From the NCBI GenBank assembly GCA_019188245.1, contig JAECZO010000041.1:77501-141500 (forward strand): 64,000 nt of DNA, given 5' to 3'. The translations under genes were made by a program, and so were the position numbers. Below the pieces are notes generated by a model. The model saw only the letters and a program-made list of their open reading frames with translations, did no database searches and was not told where the DNA came from. The DNA is from Novymonas esmeraldas. Lineage: Eukaryota > Euglenozoa > Kinetoplastea > Trypanosomatida > Trypanosomatidae. Positions 28,306 through 41,300 of this stretch are shown in pieces; within the stretch, counting starts at the first letter, position 1; each line of letters opens with the position of its first letter.

Positions 28306-31173
28306 CTACCGCCTCTCTCGCCTTTCCCCGCTCTCCACAGCGCACGTCGCTGCATTGTCGAGGTGCAGGCAGTGCCAGGAGCGGTGCAGCTCCACTGCGC
28401 TCAGACCCGGTGTGGGCACGTGCATCATGGTTAGCGGTGGGGGCCACACACCGGCGCCACCGTCCCGTGATGCGGCAGCGGCACGGTAACCCGACTCGAC
28501 CGCCTGCGCGAGAGACTCGTTCACGGTCCTCACTCGGCCCTCATCGACGCGTGCCTCACTCGCCGCGGCGAGGGCATCGGCCGACGCCTGCGCCTCGCGC
28601 CGCTGCACCTGCGCAGGTGACAAGAGAAACAGAGGCAGCGCCTCGTGCTTCACACGAATGCGCACCACGTCGGTGTCGCTCTCGGCGTCACCTGTGACTG
28701 GCAACGCCGCCACCGACTCCACCACACTGGCGGGCCGGCGCGCCGCCTGCGCCCCGCCGCGGCGAAGCCGTTGGTGGTCACGCAGCAGTCGCCGCCGCTC
28801 GCGCGCCTCGTAGCCGCGTGGAAGCGCCGTCAAGGCGTCCGCGAGGGCGGCGTTGAGGGAAGCAGGCAGCCACGTGTGCAGGGGCCGCTCGGCCTCAGCG
28901 TCCCCCGCGCAGAGCGGTGGCCGCGCAAACTGGCGACCCTCGCGCAACAGTCTCTCGACCTCGACCCGCATCGCCGACTGCACCGGCATGTAGACCGGCA
29001 CGACGGCGACCGGTGGCGGCAGCAGCGGCGGCCGCGGCCGCGACGTCTCACCGAGACGGCGAGACCCGCTGGCGGTCTGGGAAGCGTGATAGGCGGCAGT
29101 CCACGCCCGCACGGCCGCGGCATGAAACGTTGGCGCTGTCCACAGCAGCGCCGCTCCTGCCGTGCCCTGCGTGAGGGCGTGGATGCAGGACCAGTACCCC
29201 GCGCATGCAGACCAGGCGTTGGGCGAGGGTCCTGACTCGGCACACGGCGCGGCGTGCATGGCGGCGGTGTGCGCGGGTGAGGTTGGCGATTCCACGGTCG
29301 GTGCGGGCGGCTGGGCGTGAGCGCGCATGTAGCGGTGCATCTCCGTCATCATGTGCTCCACCCCCGACACCGCGGACGACGACGTGTTGCGGGCCTCGTT
29401 CGCCTCCCGCAGAAGCCGCTCCAGCTCCTCGGCCTGCTGTGCCAGCGACGCACCGCTGTCGTCGGTCGATGTCGACGCCTCAGCATCGGCAGGCGCCGCC
29501 GCGTCGTCGGACATGGTGCGCTGCATGAACTGCCCCACCTTCTGCAAGAGCCGCCGCTGCGGCGTCACGGCGGTCGGTGTCGTGCCGTCTCCGTCGTCGC
29601 GCAGGATCGAGCCCTCGATGAGCGCGCGCAGGTGGTCGGGTGGGGTGTCGAGAACCAGTGAGGGAGCACTCGCGGGCCTCCCCGGAGAGGACCGGGACGG
29701 CTGCGCTGACGCCGCCGTCGCCGACGGCGTGGCCACCTCCGGCTGTCGCCGCCGCCGCCACTCTCTCTCCACCACGTCGAGGTCAGCGGGGCGTGGCACC
29801 CCTGCGGCGGCGGCCGCCGCAGCAGCAGCAGCTGCACCACCACCTGTCGCCCGACCGCGCTGCCGCACTGCGTCGACGACGTCGCTGGAGAAATGAGCGC
29901 CAGCAGCGCGCGTCGTCAGTGGATTATCGGCCATGCACACGCGCACGTCAGTGCTGCCTGCGCCGTCGACCTCTCGCCGCGCCTCGGCCCAGCACTCGGA
30001 CGCAGCGCGGTCCAGCCCCGCCGGCGGCACCGCTCGCTCCATCTCGCCAGCGGACTGCCCGACGGTATCACGGCCTTGAAGGTGTGCCTGTCGCGCCGCC
30101 TCCTCGCCAGGCATCGGGGCGGTGGTGTCCACCACGAGCGACCGCTCCAGCCCATTGAAGAGCTGCATCTCCGCCACGGCCCATGCATACAAGACGTGGA
30201 ATGGGACTACGTCATGGCGGCGCAGCTGCCGCAGCGTGTGCCCCAGCCCGGGGTGGCGGCACAGCGTCTGCCACGGCGTGCAGAGGAGCGGCAAGCGACA
30301 CCACGTAGAGTCCACGACAGTGTCCTCGACATCACGCCGCCTACACGCCGACCCGCCACCGCCACCGCCACCGCCACCGCTGCTGCTGCTGCTGTAGAGC
30401 TGATGTGTGGAGGGGAGCTCAAAGGACACGCTGCGCCATCCGTCGCGCACGAGAAGCGTCGCTACGTCGTGCAAGAACTGCTGTGACACCAGAAGCCGCG
30501 TCGGCAGCTGAAGCACAAGCGGCACCTGTGGAAGCAGCCGCTGGCCCATCTCGTGCAGACCCGCGATCGCGTTGCGGAAGACCTGCTGCGAGTCTGTGCC
30601 GCTGCCCCACACCTCCGCTGCGCCGAGGATCGCGTCGAGCGGGTACTCGTGCGGGGCACACGGCGACGACGTCGTCGAGCCACCGCGGTGGACACTCGGG
30701 AGCTGCGCCACAGTTAGATCAGGGAAGAGGCGGAGCACGAGACACAGGGGTGGCGACAGCGGCGTCGACGCGCAGGCCACCGCCGCGCTACCGCCGCTGA
30801 GATGTGCCACGTACGACAAGACGGGTGCCCACAGGGCCGCGAAGCGGTTCGAGTCGCGGTGGCTGCGCGGCAGCCCCACCTCGCTAGCGTCGTCCGCATC
30901 CACGCAGGCGCCCCACGCACAGAGAGGCGGCAAGGTGACGCTGATACCGGCAGCAGACGTGCCTGCCGCCGCCTGCGCGCCGACAACCTCCGCAGCGGAG
31001 AGGTAGCGGTGTGCGTGTGCGGCGGAGGCGTGGCAGTGCCGGCGAGACACGGCGCTGGTACAGAGCCGCCGCCGCCGACCAGCAGCGCTTGAACAGCGGG
31101 TGAGGCGGCGCATGCCGTACGCGGCCGTCGAGAGGACAGTGGCGTGCCGGTGCGGAACCACCACTCTCACCAT
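28306..31173 (-). CDS. Hypothetical protein, possible mitochondrial targeting
   Basis: 955 residues from ATG 31173 (MVRVVVPHRHATVLSTAAYG). The first 60 residues are rich in Arg, Ser and Ala with almost no acidic residues, which fits a mitochondrial presequence. A globular part follows to about residue 360, with segments such as RFAALWAPVLSYVAHLSGG, PLCLVLRLFPDLTVAQLPS, RLLPQVPLVLQLPTRLLVS and LGHTLRQLRRHDVVPFHVLY; these alternate hydrophobic strands and helices. Low-complexity inserts (a Gly run near residue 277 and an Ala run near 452) and an acidic/Ser-rich stretch come next, then a C-terminal region with VVPVYMPVQSAMRVEVERLL and a long basic helix (YEARERRRLLRDHQRLRRGG). The family is not recognised. 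Its context gives no clue. A role in mitochondrial RNA or ribosome biology would be typical for such kinetoplastid proteins but is not shown. Confidence 0.7.
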   Translation of the reverse strand: MVRVVVPHRHATVLSTAAYGMRRLTRCSSAAGRRRRLCTSAVSRRHCHASAAHAHRYLSAAEVVGAQAAAGTSAAGISVTLPPLCAWGACVDADDASEVGLPRSHRDSNRFAALWAPVLSYVAHLSGGSAAVACASTPLSPPLCLVLRLFPDLTVAQLPSVHRGGSTTSSPCAPHEYPLDAILGAAEVWGSGTDSQQVFRNAIAGLHEMGQRLLPQVPLVLQLPTRLLVSQQFLHDVATLLVRDGWRSVSFELPSTHQLYSSSSSGGGGGGGGGSACRRRDVEDTVVDSTWCRLPLLCTPWQTLCRHPGLGHTLRQLRRHDVVPFHVLYAWAVAEMQLFNGLERSLVVDTTAPMPGEEAARQAHLQGRDTVGQSAGEMERAVPPAGLDRAASECWAEARREVDGAGSTDVRVCMADNPLTTRAAGAHFSSDVVDAVRQRGRATGGGAAAAAAAAAAAGVPRPADLDVVEREWRRRRQPEVATPSATAASAQPSRSSPGRPASAPSLVLDTPPDHLRALIEGSILRDDGDGTTPTAVTPQRRLLQKVGQFMQRTMSDDAAAPADAEASTSTDDSGASLAQQAEELERLLREANEARNTSSSAVSGVEHMMTEMHRYMRAHAQPPAPTVESPTSPAHTAAMHAAPCAESGPSPNAWSACAGYWSCIHALTQGTAGAALLWTAPTFHAAAVRAWTAAYHASQTASGSRRLGETSRPRPPLLPPPVAVVPVYMPVQSAMRVEVERLLREGRQFARPPLCAGDAEAERPLHTWLPASLNAALADALTALPRGYEARERRRLLRDHQRLRRGGAQAARRPASVVESVAALPVTGDAESDTDVVRIRVKHEALPLFLLSPAQVQRREAQASADALAAASEARVDEGRVRTVNESLAQAVESGYRAAAASRDGGAGVWPPPLTMMHVPTPGLSAVELHRSWHCLHLDNAATCAVESGERRERR

Positions 31174-31618
31174 CGTCGCCGCTGGTGATGGCCGTTACCG
31201 CGGTCTCCGTCTTGAGAGGAGCCACAGCAGAACAGTGAAGAAGAGGAGGGGGCGGGGGAAGGAAGCGTAGGAGGGAGTAACTCGGTGACGACTGCGTCTG
31301 CATGTTGTCGCGCTTTTTTTTCTTTTGTGGATGTGTTGTGTGTGTGTGTCACGCCACTGAGCGGGGCATCGCCTCACTCTCTCTCTCTCTCACTCTCTCT
31401 CTGCCCTCACCGTCGATGTCGTACTCATCACGGTGACCAGTTCAGCCGCTTCGGTGCAATCAGCAGTGTTTACGGAGGCGTCTGTGGAAGACGAAGAGAA
31501 GAAAAAAAAAAAAGCGAAAGAGCAGATGACCACGAGAGGCGCGCCTATGCGTGTACGTGTGGAGGACGAGGTTGGCGGCGCAGCAGGAAGCCCGGAGCAG
31601 ACGGAGGAGCACCGGCCT
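31174..31618. other. Intergenic spacer
   Basis: About 445 bases without a supported gene. Contains T-rich (31313-31326), TG (31338-31352), CT-rich (31376-31402) and A-rich (31503-31514) stretches. Confidence 0.7.
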
Positions 31619-33655
31619 CTACTTGATTCCGAGATGGCGGTCGCGTGGGGCATGACCGCGTATGAGCCGCGGACCCGACTGCTCCACCTCCACCGGACGC
31701 TGCGATGCCTTGAGCTCCTGAGCGAAGGTGTAGCGTGCTTTGAGGGCGGCAAGGCGTCGCTGCGCCGCTGAGCTCGGCGGCGCCGGTGCCGCATCCTCGC
31801 GTGGTCGGTCGCCCACCCTGTGCTCCGCGAGCAGCTGCCGACGCAGCGCGTGTCCGTCCAGCGGCTTCGCGCGCCCTTCACCGCGCTCCCCCTCAGACGC
31901 GTGCAGGGTGTCCTGCAGGCGCTGCAGCCACGCATCTGTGTGTCCGTGAAGCGGCGCTACCGCGGCGTCTGCCAGCGCAGGCGGCGGCGGCAGCGGCGGC
32001 GGTGGCGATGGAGTGCCCAACAGCGCCGGCTGCGGCTCCCGCTGCGCCTGCCGCTCCGCGTACTCGGTGAGCTGCACCGCCTCCGCAAGCGTCTTGGTCT
32101 GCGCCGTCTCCACAGTGGCGAACAGCACCTCGATGCGGTAGTCCTTGGACACGCGTGTCGCGTACTCGAATGTGTGGAAGGGCTGGTGCACCTGCTTGTA
32201 CCCCAACGCGTAATCGCTGAGGCACGGCTCTGTGACGACGAAGAGGCTGCGCGGGGCGAGGTGGAGCCGTGGGAACCACGGCGCGTCCTTGTGCTGCAGG
32301 TGCAGCACGCTCGTCGAGACGAGGTTCAGTAGCCCCACGTAGGACCCGATCGACGGAGGGTGGCGGTGGACGGGGTAGCCGCTGAAGGTGCCGACCATCT
32401 CACTCACCTGACAGACGTTCGGCACCGCTGGGATGAGGCCGAGGAAGAAGAAGCGGTACAGCACCCGCTGCAGTGTCGGGCACCTCGCGAGCGCGAAGGC
32501 GAGCGTGTCCTTGCCGGGTATGCCGAGCTCCTTCTCGTAGAGGTTCACGCAGTAGCGCGCCTCCTCCGCCACGTAGGCGGCGCGGCCATCCTGCAGGAGG
32601 TGCAGCAGCTCCTCGCTCACGGACGCTTCCTCGGCGCGCGTGATCATGCCCTGATAGCCCACGAGGCCGTCCACGAACATCTTCCGCATCGCGTACGTGC
32701 TACGCGGCTGCCCTACGCTCTCCTGCATCGGCTCCAGCAGCTCCCCCTCGAGCGAGCTGGCGAGGAGACTGTCATCGCGCTGTCGGCGGCGGCGCCGGTC
32801 GTCAAGTACCTCGTGACTGTCGTGCTCGCCACCGCCGCGGTCGCCTGAGGGCGGGGTGGCGCCGCTCTCCATCGTGTCCCCTGTGTCGCCGAGCAAGTCG
32901 CCCACGCCCCGGCGGCCGTTCGCCACATCGCCGTGTCGCCGCGCCACAGCCCACGAGTTGGTGCGCTGCCGCGACTCCAGGTCACCCACGCCGTAGAGAG
33001 TGTTGTAGAGCGCCGAGTCGGTTGGGATCGTCGTCCACCCGGCCTGGCCGTGGTACTGCTCCGCCGGCAGCCCGTTCAGCTGAACATCGCCCTCGCCGCC
33101 GTCGGTGAACTCGACAGTCGAGGCCGCGTGCGCCTCCAGGGACTCGCGCAGTTGCTGCTGACGCGCCTCGCGCGACGGCCGCGGCGCCTCCATCGCGTGC
33201 TCGTCCACTCCTCCGCCGCCGCCGCCGCCGCCACGGTAGAAGCCGGAGGAGGGCGGCAGCGGCGTAAAGAGGGACCCGGCGACGCTCTCGTCCACCGCGG
33301 CGGCCGCGGCGCGGCGGCGCTGGCGGTGCGCCTGTCGCTGCGAGGTGTAGCCCTCCCCTGGGGCATCGGCGTCATCGACCGGGCGCGGCGGCGGAAGCGG
33401 GTCGCCGGGCCGCAGTGCGCGGCCAGGCGCCGCATGGCCACGAGGTCGGCGCCGCTGCGTGAGGTGCGGTGCCGCGTCGCCACCTGCGGACGCGTGCGCG
33501 TGTGCGCCGCCGGCGGCGGCTCCGGCGTTGGTGGCCGCGTCACCTCGCGAGCGAGGCTGAGTCGGTGGGGTTCTCGCCGTCACCCGCCGCCCCAGCGTGG
33601 CGGGCTGGAAGCTCGGGATGTGGAAGAGAAGGCGGTGGGAGCGACGGAGCCACAT
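31619..33655 (-). CDS. ALKBH7-like 2-oxoglutarate-oxygenase fold protein, probable pseudoenzyme
   Basis: 678 residues from ATG 33655 (MWLRRSHRLLFHIPSFQPAT), an Arg/Ser/aromatic-rich start typical of mitochondrial import. Residues 30-300 are disordered. The C-terminal domain (about 330-560) aligns in order with ALKBH7: a helical segment (EELLHLLQDGRAAYVAEEAR), FSGYPVHRHPPSIGSYVGLL, NLVSTSVLHLQHKDAPW, LHLAPRSLFVVTEPCLSDYA, and SKDYRIEVLFATVE, equivalent to GYIKPHVDS, GLSLLSPSVMRL, LEPGSLYILRG and RGRRISVICR in ALKBH7. The iron-binding H-x-D appears as HRHPPS with no aspartate, and the second histidine position reads YALGYK. The 2-oxoglutarate-binding arginine region is kept. This suggests a fold retained for structure or binding, not oxidation. 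ALKBH7 is mitochondrial in animals, in line with the N-terminus here. A Pro/Glu-rich tail follows. Confidence 0.65.
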   Translation of the reverse strand: MWLRRSHRLLFHIPSFQPATLGRRVTARTPPTQPRSRGDAATNAGAAAGGAHAHASAGGDAAPHLTQRRRPRGHAAPGRALRPGDPLPPPRPVDDADAPGEGYTSQRQAHRQRRRAAAAAVDESVAGSLFTPLPPSSGFYRGGGGGGGGVDEHAMEAPRPSREARQQQLRESLEAHAASTVEFTDGGEGDVQLNGLPAEQYHGQAGWTTIPTDSALYNTLYGVGDLESRQRTNSWAVARRHGDVANGRRGVGDLLGDTGDTMESGATPPSGDRGGGEHDSHEVLDDRRRRRQRDDSLLASSLEGELLEPMQESVGQPRSTYAMRKMFVDGLVGYQGMITRAEEASVSEELLHLLQDGRAAYVAEEARYCVNLYEKELGIPGKDTLAFALARCPTLQRVLYRFFFLGLIPAVPNVCQVSEMVGTFSGYPVHRHPPSIGSYVGLLNLVSTSVLHLQHKDAPWFPRLHLAPRSLFVVTEPCLSDYALGYKQVHQPFHTFEYATRVSKDYRIEVLFATVETAQTKTLAEAVQLTEYAERQAQREPQPALLGTPSPPPPLPPPPALADAAVAPLHGHTDAWLQRLQDTLHASEGERGEGRAKPLDGHALRRQLLAEHRVGDRPREDAAPAPPSSAAQRRLAALKARYTFAQELKASQRPVEVEQSGPRLIRGHAPRDRHLGIK

Positions 33656-35337
33656 GAGCGGCGCTGGTTACAGATGAGGAAGATGAGGAGGAAGAGGATG
33701 TTCCACCTCTCACACACCGCTGCGTCGACAGCGGAGGACGGAAGAGCACAGCGCGCCTCCACCACGTGGACAAGTTCTCCCTTCTCCATTGACACATACA
33801 CATACATATACACATACACATACATACAAGCACACGCGGAATGGAGATGCGGGAGAGATATGGAGAGGAGTACGAGAGCGGTACAGAAGAAGCGTGCACA
33901 CACGCACACGCATGAATCGCGGTTTGTGTGTGTGGCAGGGTCGACCGGGTGGTACGGCGCCTCAGAGGAGAGAGAGGCAGACCAGTCGAGAAGGACAGGA
34001 TGGCGTCACACCTCCCTCCCCTCTTCGCCTTCTGCGCCGGTGCTCCTTCCTTCCGCCTGCCCGCGAAGTTCACACTTGAGTGCAATGCAGCTGCCCTCCC
34101 CCCTTCAATTCAGGTTCATTCCGCGCCGTCTGTGCTCACACAACGAGTTCTTTTCTTTTTTTTTTTTTTGTGAGAGGTGCAGAGACAGAGGAAGGAGGCT
34201 CACGCGGTGGTCACCTCCCCAACACACACACACACAAAGACACACACCTCGGGCACCGCACACCGGCCCCGCCTCTGCAACTCTCTCTCTTCGACGTTCT
34301 ACAGAGCCTCTCCAGAAACGCAAGTCAAACTACCCACATACACATAGACACACACAGACACAGACACGCACACGCACACACACACACACAGGCGCATGCC
34401 TGCATCGAGAGGTGGAGACGATGGGAATTGAAAGGGGGGGAGGAGGGGACATTTGGTGGGCAGTCCAACATAGAGCGCCTATCGACATCCGGTGAAGCGA
34501 AACCGTTTTGAAAATGCAAAAAAAAAAAAAAAAAAGAAAGGGAAGAGAGTGGAGTAGACGAGAGAGCAGCGGGTGAGACAAGGCTGGGGTGAACACGTGT
34601 GCCTCAATGTGTCTCAGTGTGTGTGTGTGTGTGAGTGTGTGTTTACAGAGAGGGGTGGAGGCGGAGAGGTGGTGGGAAAGATATGAAGAGAGAGGGAGGG
34701 TGTGGGTATGGCACGCACCGTGGGAGAGCACCAGGCAGCAACACGGTGAGTGAAGTCAGACGAACGTCAGTGAAGAAGGGAAGGGGGGAAGGAGAAGAGG
34801 AAGAGACAGAGTCGCATCCGCCGGTGCAACAGACACAGACGTAGACACAGAGACACAGAGAGAGAGAGACCCACCAGCGATGACAATGGCTACGGCACAC
34901 GGTGCACGACATCCTAGCGGCGGCACAAGAGGGAAAAAGAAAGAAAAAAAAAAAGGCGGAGGAGGCGAAGGAAGGATATCGACAACTGTGTGATGAGCGC
35001 ACGCGGACAAGGAGAAGCGAAACGGGGACGATCACGAGGCCTCTGTGTGTGTGTGTGGAGATGGATGGATAGAGAGAGAGGGGGGAACCATGGCAAGACA
35101 CACACACACACACACGCGCACTGATGGCAAGAGGAAGAGAACGCTAAGGTATGCTAAGGTGTAACAGCGGATCGACAACAAAAAAAGAGAAGCAATGAAA
35201 AAAAAAAGACCGCAAATCTGTTCGTGAGTGCCCCACAGGGAGAGAGGACAGAAACACCGAACACACCATCGGCAGCTGCAGCAGCATACACGTACACACA
35301 CATACACACGCATACACACACACATGCACACGTACTA
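33656..35337. other. Intergenic spacer (1.7 kb)
   Basis: No gene supported on either strand. Contains TA/CA-rich repeats (33793-33830), T-runs (34152-34168), CA runs (34221-34234, 34325-34390), an A-run (34519-34535), TG runs (34617-34641), A-runs (34946-34954, 35199-35207) and CA/TA repeats just downstream of the dienoyl-CoA reductase stop (35285-35331). Frames here are repeat translations. Confidence 0.6.
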
Positions 35338-38358
<3,021 letters not shown>

Positions 38359-41300
38359 TCAGAGAAAGGAGGCCGCGTAGGCGACTTCGTCGTTCTCATG
38401 CAACACCGGGGGAGCCGTGACAGAGGCGGTGGCGGTGCGGCGGCGGCGCCCCGCAGCGCCGCCTCGCAGCGCCGCCCGCTCCGCACGTCCTACATCGTGC
38501 TCCCACGCCACCCGGAGAGCCACGACCTGCTGCGGTGGCACGGTGCTCGGCGACGGGCTGGTCAGCTGCACCGACGGCAGCACCACGCGCACGGCCGTGA
38601 TTGGCGCCGCCGTGGCGGGTAGGCGATGGAGCAGGAACTCGTTCACGTAGGCGCAGTAGCGGTACAAGGCCGGACTCTCCCGCCGCCGCCCCGCCACCGC
38701 AGCAGCAGCAGCAGCAGCGTCGCGCCGTTCCAGCGAGCAGAGGAGCAGCCCACCGACGCTGAGGAGCACCTCACGCTGTGTCGCGACACAGGACGCGCCG
38801 CCGCCGCCGCTACCGCTACCGCACGGGTCGGCCCAGATGCGCTGCATCAGCACGCGGTGCACCGCCACGTGCTGCGCTGTCGCTGACGCGGCGGCGCCGT
38901 CCTCGCCGACGCTACTCTGCGCCACGGCGTCGGGAAGATGGTGCTCAGCACGCCACCGTCGCACGCTCGTGGCTGTGACACCCGCGTGAAACAGCAGCTG
39001 CGCCAACGAAGTCTCCACCGACCATGGGAGAAGCGGCCCTCGCACACCACCGCCGGTGGCGCCGCTGTCGCCGACCATCGCCAGCAGCGTCAGCCCCACG
39101 AGATAGACATCCGGGCACGACTGCAGAAGGAGGAGAAGGATGCGCTCCAGCATCCGCGGCGGTCGCAGCAGAGAGATACCATGCACGGCCGCCGTGTTCG
39201 GCGGCGCGAGAGCGCACAACGACCGCAGCGCCGCGGTACACACGTGGTAGTTCGTGGCAAGACGCGCACACCAGCGGTGGCCGAGATCGCCAGCGAGGTG
39301 TGCGTGGCCGAGCGGCGCGAGATGGGCCAGGTCGGCGGTGGTCTCCCCCGGCATGGCGCGCGGGCCGATGGCCCAGCTCAGCACCTCCAGCATCGAGTAG
39401 AAGAGGTGCTGCGCCGCGGGGGTGGCAGCGAGGAGCGCCTGCGCCAACCCGCGGATGTCGCTCGGCGTCACCACGCCGCACCACGCCGGCCCGGTGTGCG
39501 GAGCGGCGCCCCCGTCGCCGACACCCTCCACCGCAACAGCGGCGCGCGAGTCCCACCGCGATGCGGCGGGCACCTCCTCTCCGGGCAACTCCACAGCTGC
39601 CACGTCGTCGCCCACCTCAGCGTCGCCGCCGCCACTCCAGTTCGCAGGGACGCCGTATGCGTCGTCCTCCTCTTCCGCGATCGAGTTGTCCCAGACAGCA
39701 GCGGCGGCTGCCTCACCCACCTCGGCGTCGTCGCCGTGCTCCACCGGCGCCAGCGCACCTGCATCCGTGTCGAAGGAAGAGACCGGCTCGGCACACGGCG
39801 TGTCACCGTCTCCGCCACCATCGACGTGTTCGGCGGCAGCACGGTGGGGCTGGAGGTGGTCGCCGCTCCCCTCGACCTCGCTCGCCACCCCGCCACCGCC
39901 CACGTGTGGGTGCAGCCAGAGGGCAACGCGAGCCGAGTCAGGAATGGCGATGGCGAGCTGCCAGAGGTGACGCAGGACCTCCTCCATGCACGCCGTCGCA
40001 TCCTCCAAGCTGTTCGCGTCCTCGCCGACGTCGCCGTCGCCGTCCTCTGCTGGTGCAGCGGCAGCGCCGTCAGCCGCAGCCCCTGGTGCTGTCACGGCGA
40101 GGAAGCGCCGCCGGTTGCGCTCCAGCACATGCCACGCGAGCGAACCGCTGCCGTACACCGCACCCGTCGGCGCCGCGGCCTCCAGCGCATCCGCCGCCAA
40201 GCCGGACCACAGCAGCGCCGACAAGAGGCGCTGCCGTCCTACGGCGGGGGACAGGCACTCCAGCGCGGTCTGCAGTGTCGCGTCGCGCAGCAGTGCCGCA
40301 GCACCGCGCCGGCCAGACGCCGCCGCCGCATACACGCGAAGCTTGCGCAGGTGCACGGCCACGACGGGGTGGCACACGGTGAGCACGTCCTCTGCGACGC
40401 TGTGGAGGAGACTGCCGCTGTGGTCCCCGCCGGCGGAGCCTTGCTGCGCGCCGTCCCCGTACAGCGCCACCACCTGCAGCAGGCGGAGCAGCACCATGAA
40501 GGATGGCCTGCTGCGGGGGGGTGGCGACACCGGCGGCGCCGCAGCGGTGGTGGACGAAGACGGCGCACCGGCGTGACCGGTCACGAGCGCCGGCAGCGTC
40601 GCGTACTGCCGGAACACGTCGACAGCCACGCCGACCGCCTCCTCGGACAACTCACCGCACGCCTCCCAGTGCGCGTGCCCCTGCGCGAGAGCATCGGGTG
40701 GGTGGCGCTGCAGCGGCAGAGGCGGCCGCGCGGCGCTGGCGAAGGAAGGGAGAGCCGCCGCGGGCCCGCCGCCGCCGCCGCCGCCGCGACGCCGCTGCGG
40801 TCCCGGTGGCACCGACGCCGTCACACTCGTCAACGCCGGCGTGCGTCCGGCGTCGCCGGTGTCGGCGCCGGAGTGCGCGAAGGCGGCGCGCTGGCATCGC
40901 TCCGTCCGCGGGACCAGCACCCCGGCCGCCGCCAACAGGACGGCAGCTGCGACCGCGGACTCGTCCGCCTCCGGTGCCGGCTCGGCGGTGCCGCCCACAG
41001 GCGCCGCGGTGCTCGACACGCCGGCGATGGTGCCCCACCACGCCGACAGCGCCTCCACCCTGGCCGCGTTGGTGGGCCGGTAGGTGCTGTAGTACATGGA
41101 CGGCCCGGTGCAGACGCCCTCCAAGGCCAGCAGCACCCACATCACCGTCACCGTGCTGCCCGAGTGCAGGACGTGAGGGACGGTGTCGCACATGGTGCGG
41201 AAGAGCAGGTGCCACAGCCGCGCCGGGGTGGCCGGCTGCTGGGCGACCGCCGGCTGCAGCATCCCGGCCTCCGCAAAGCACGCAGACACGCGGGCGAAGA

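Noticed and set aside
30840-30870. GGTTCGAGTC element resembling a tRNA B box
   Set aside because: It lies inside the gene at 28306-31173, with no A box, acceptor stem or terminator T-run at proper spacing.
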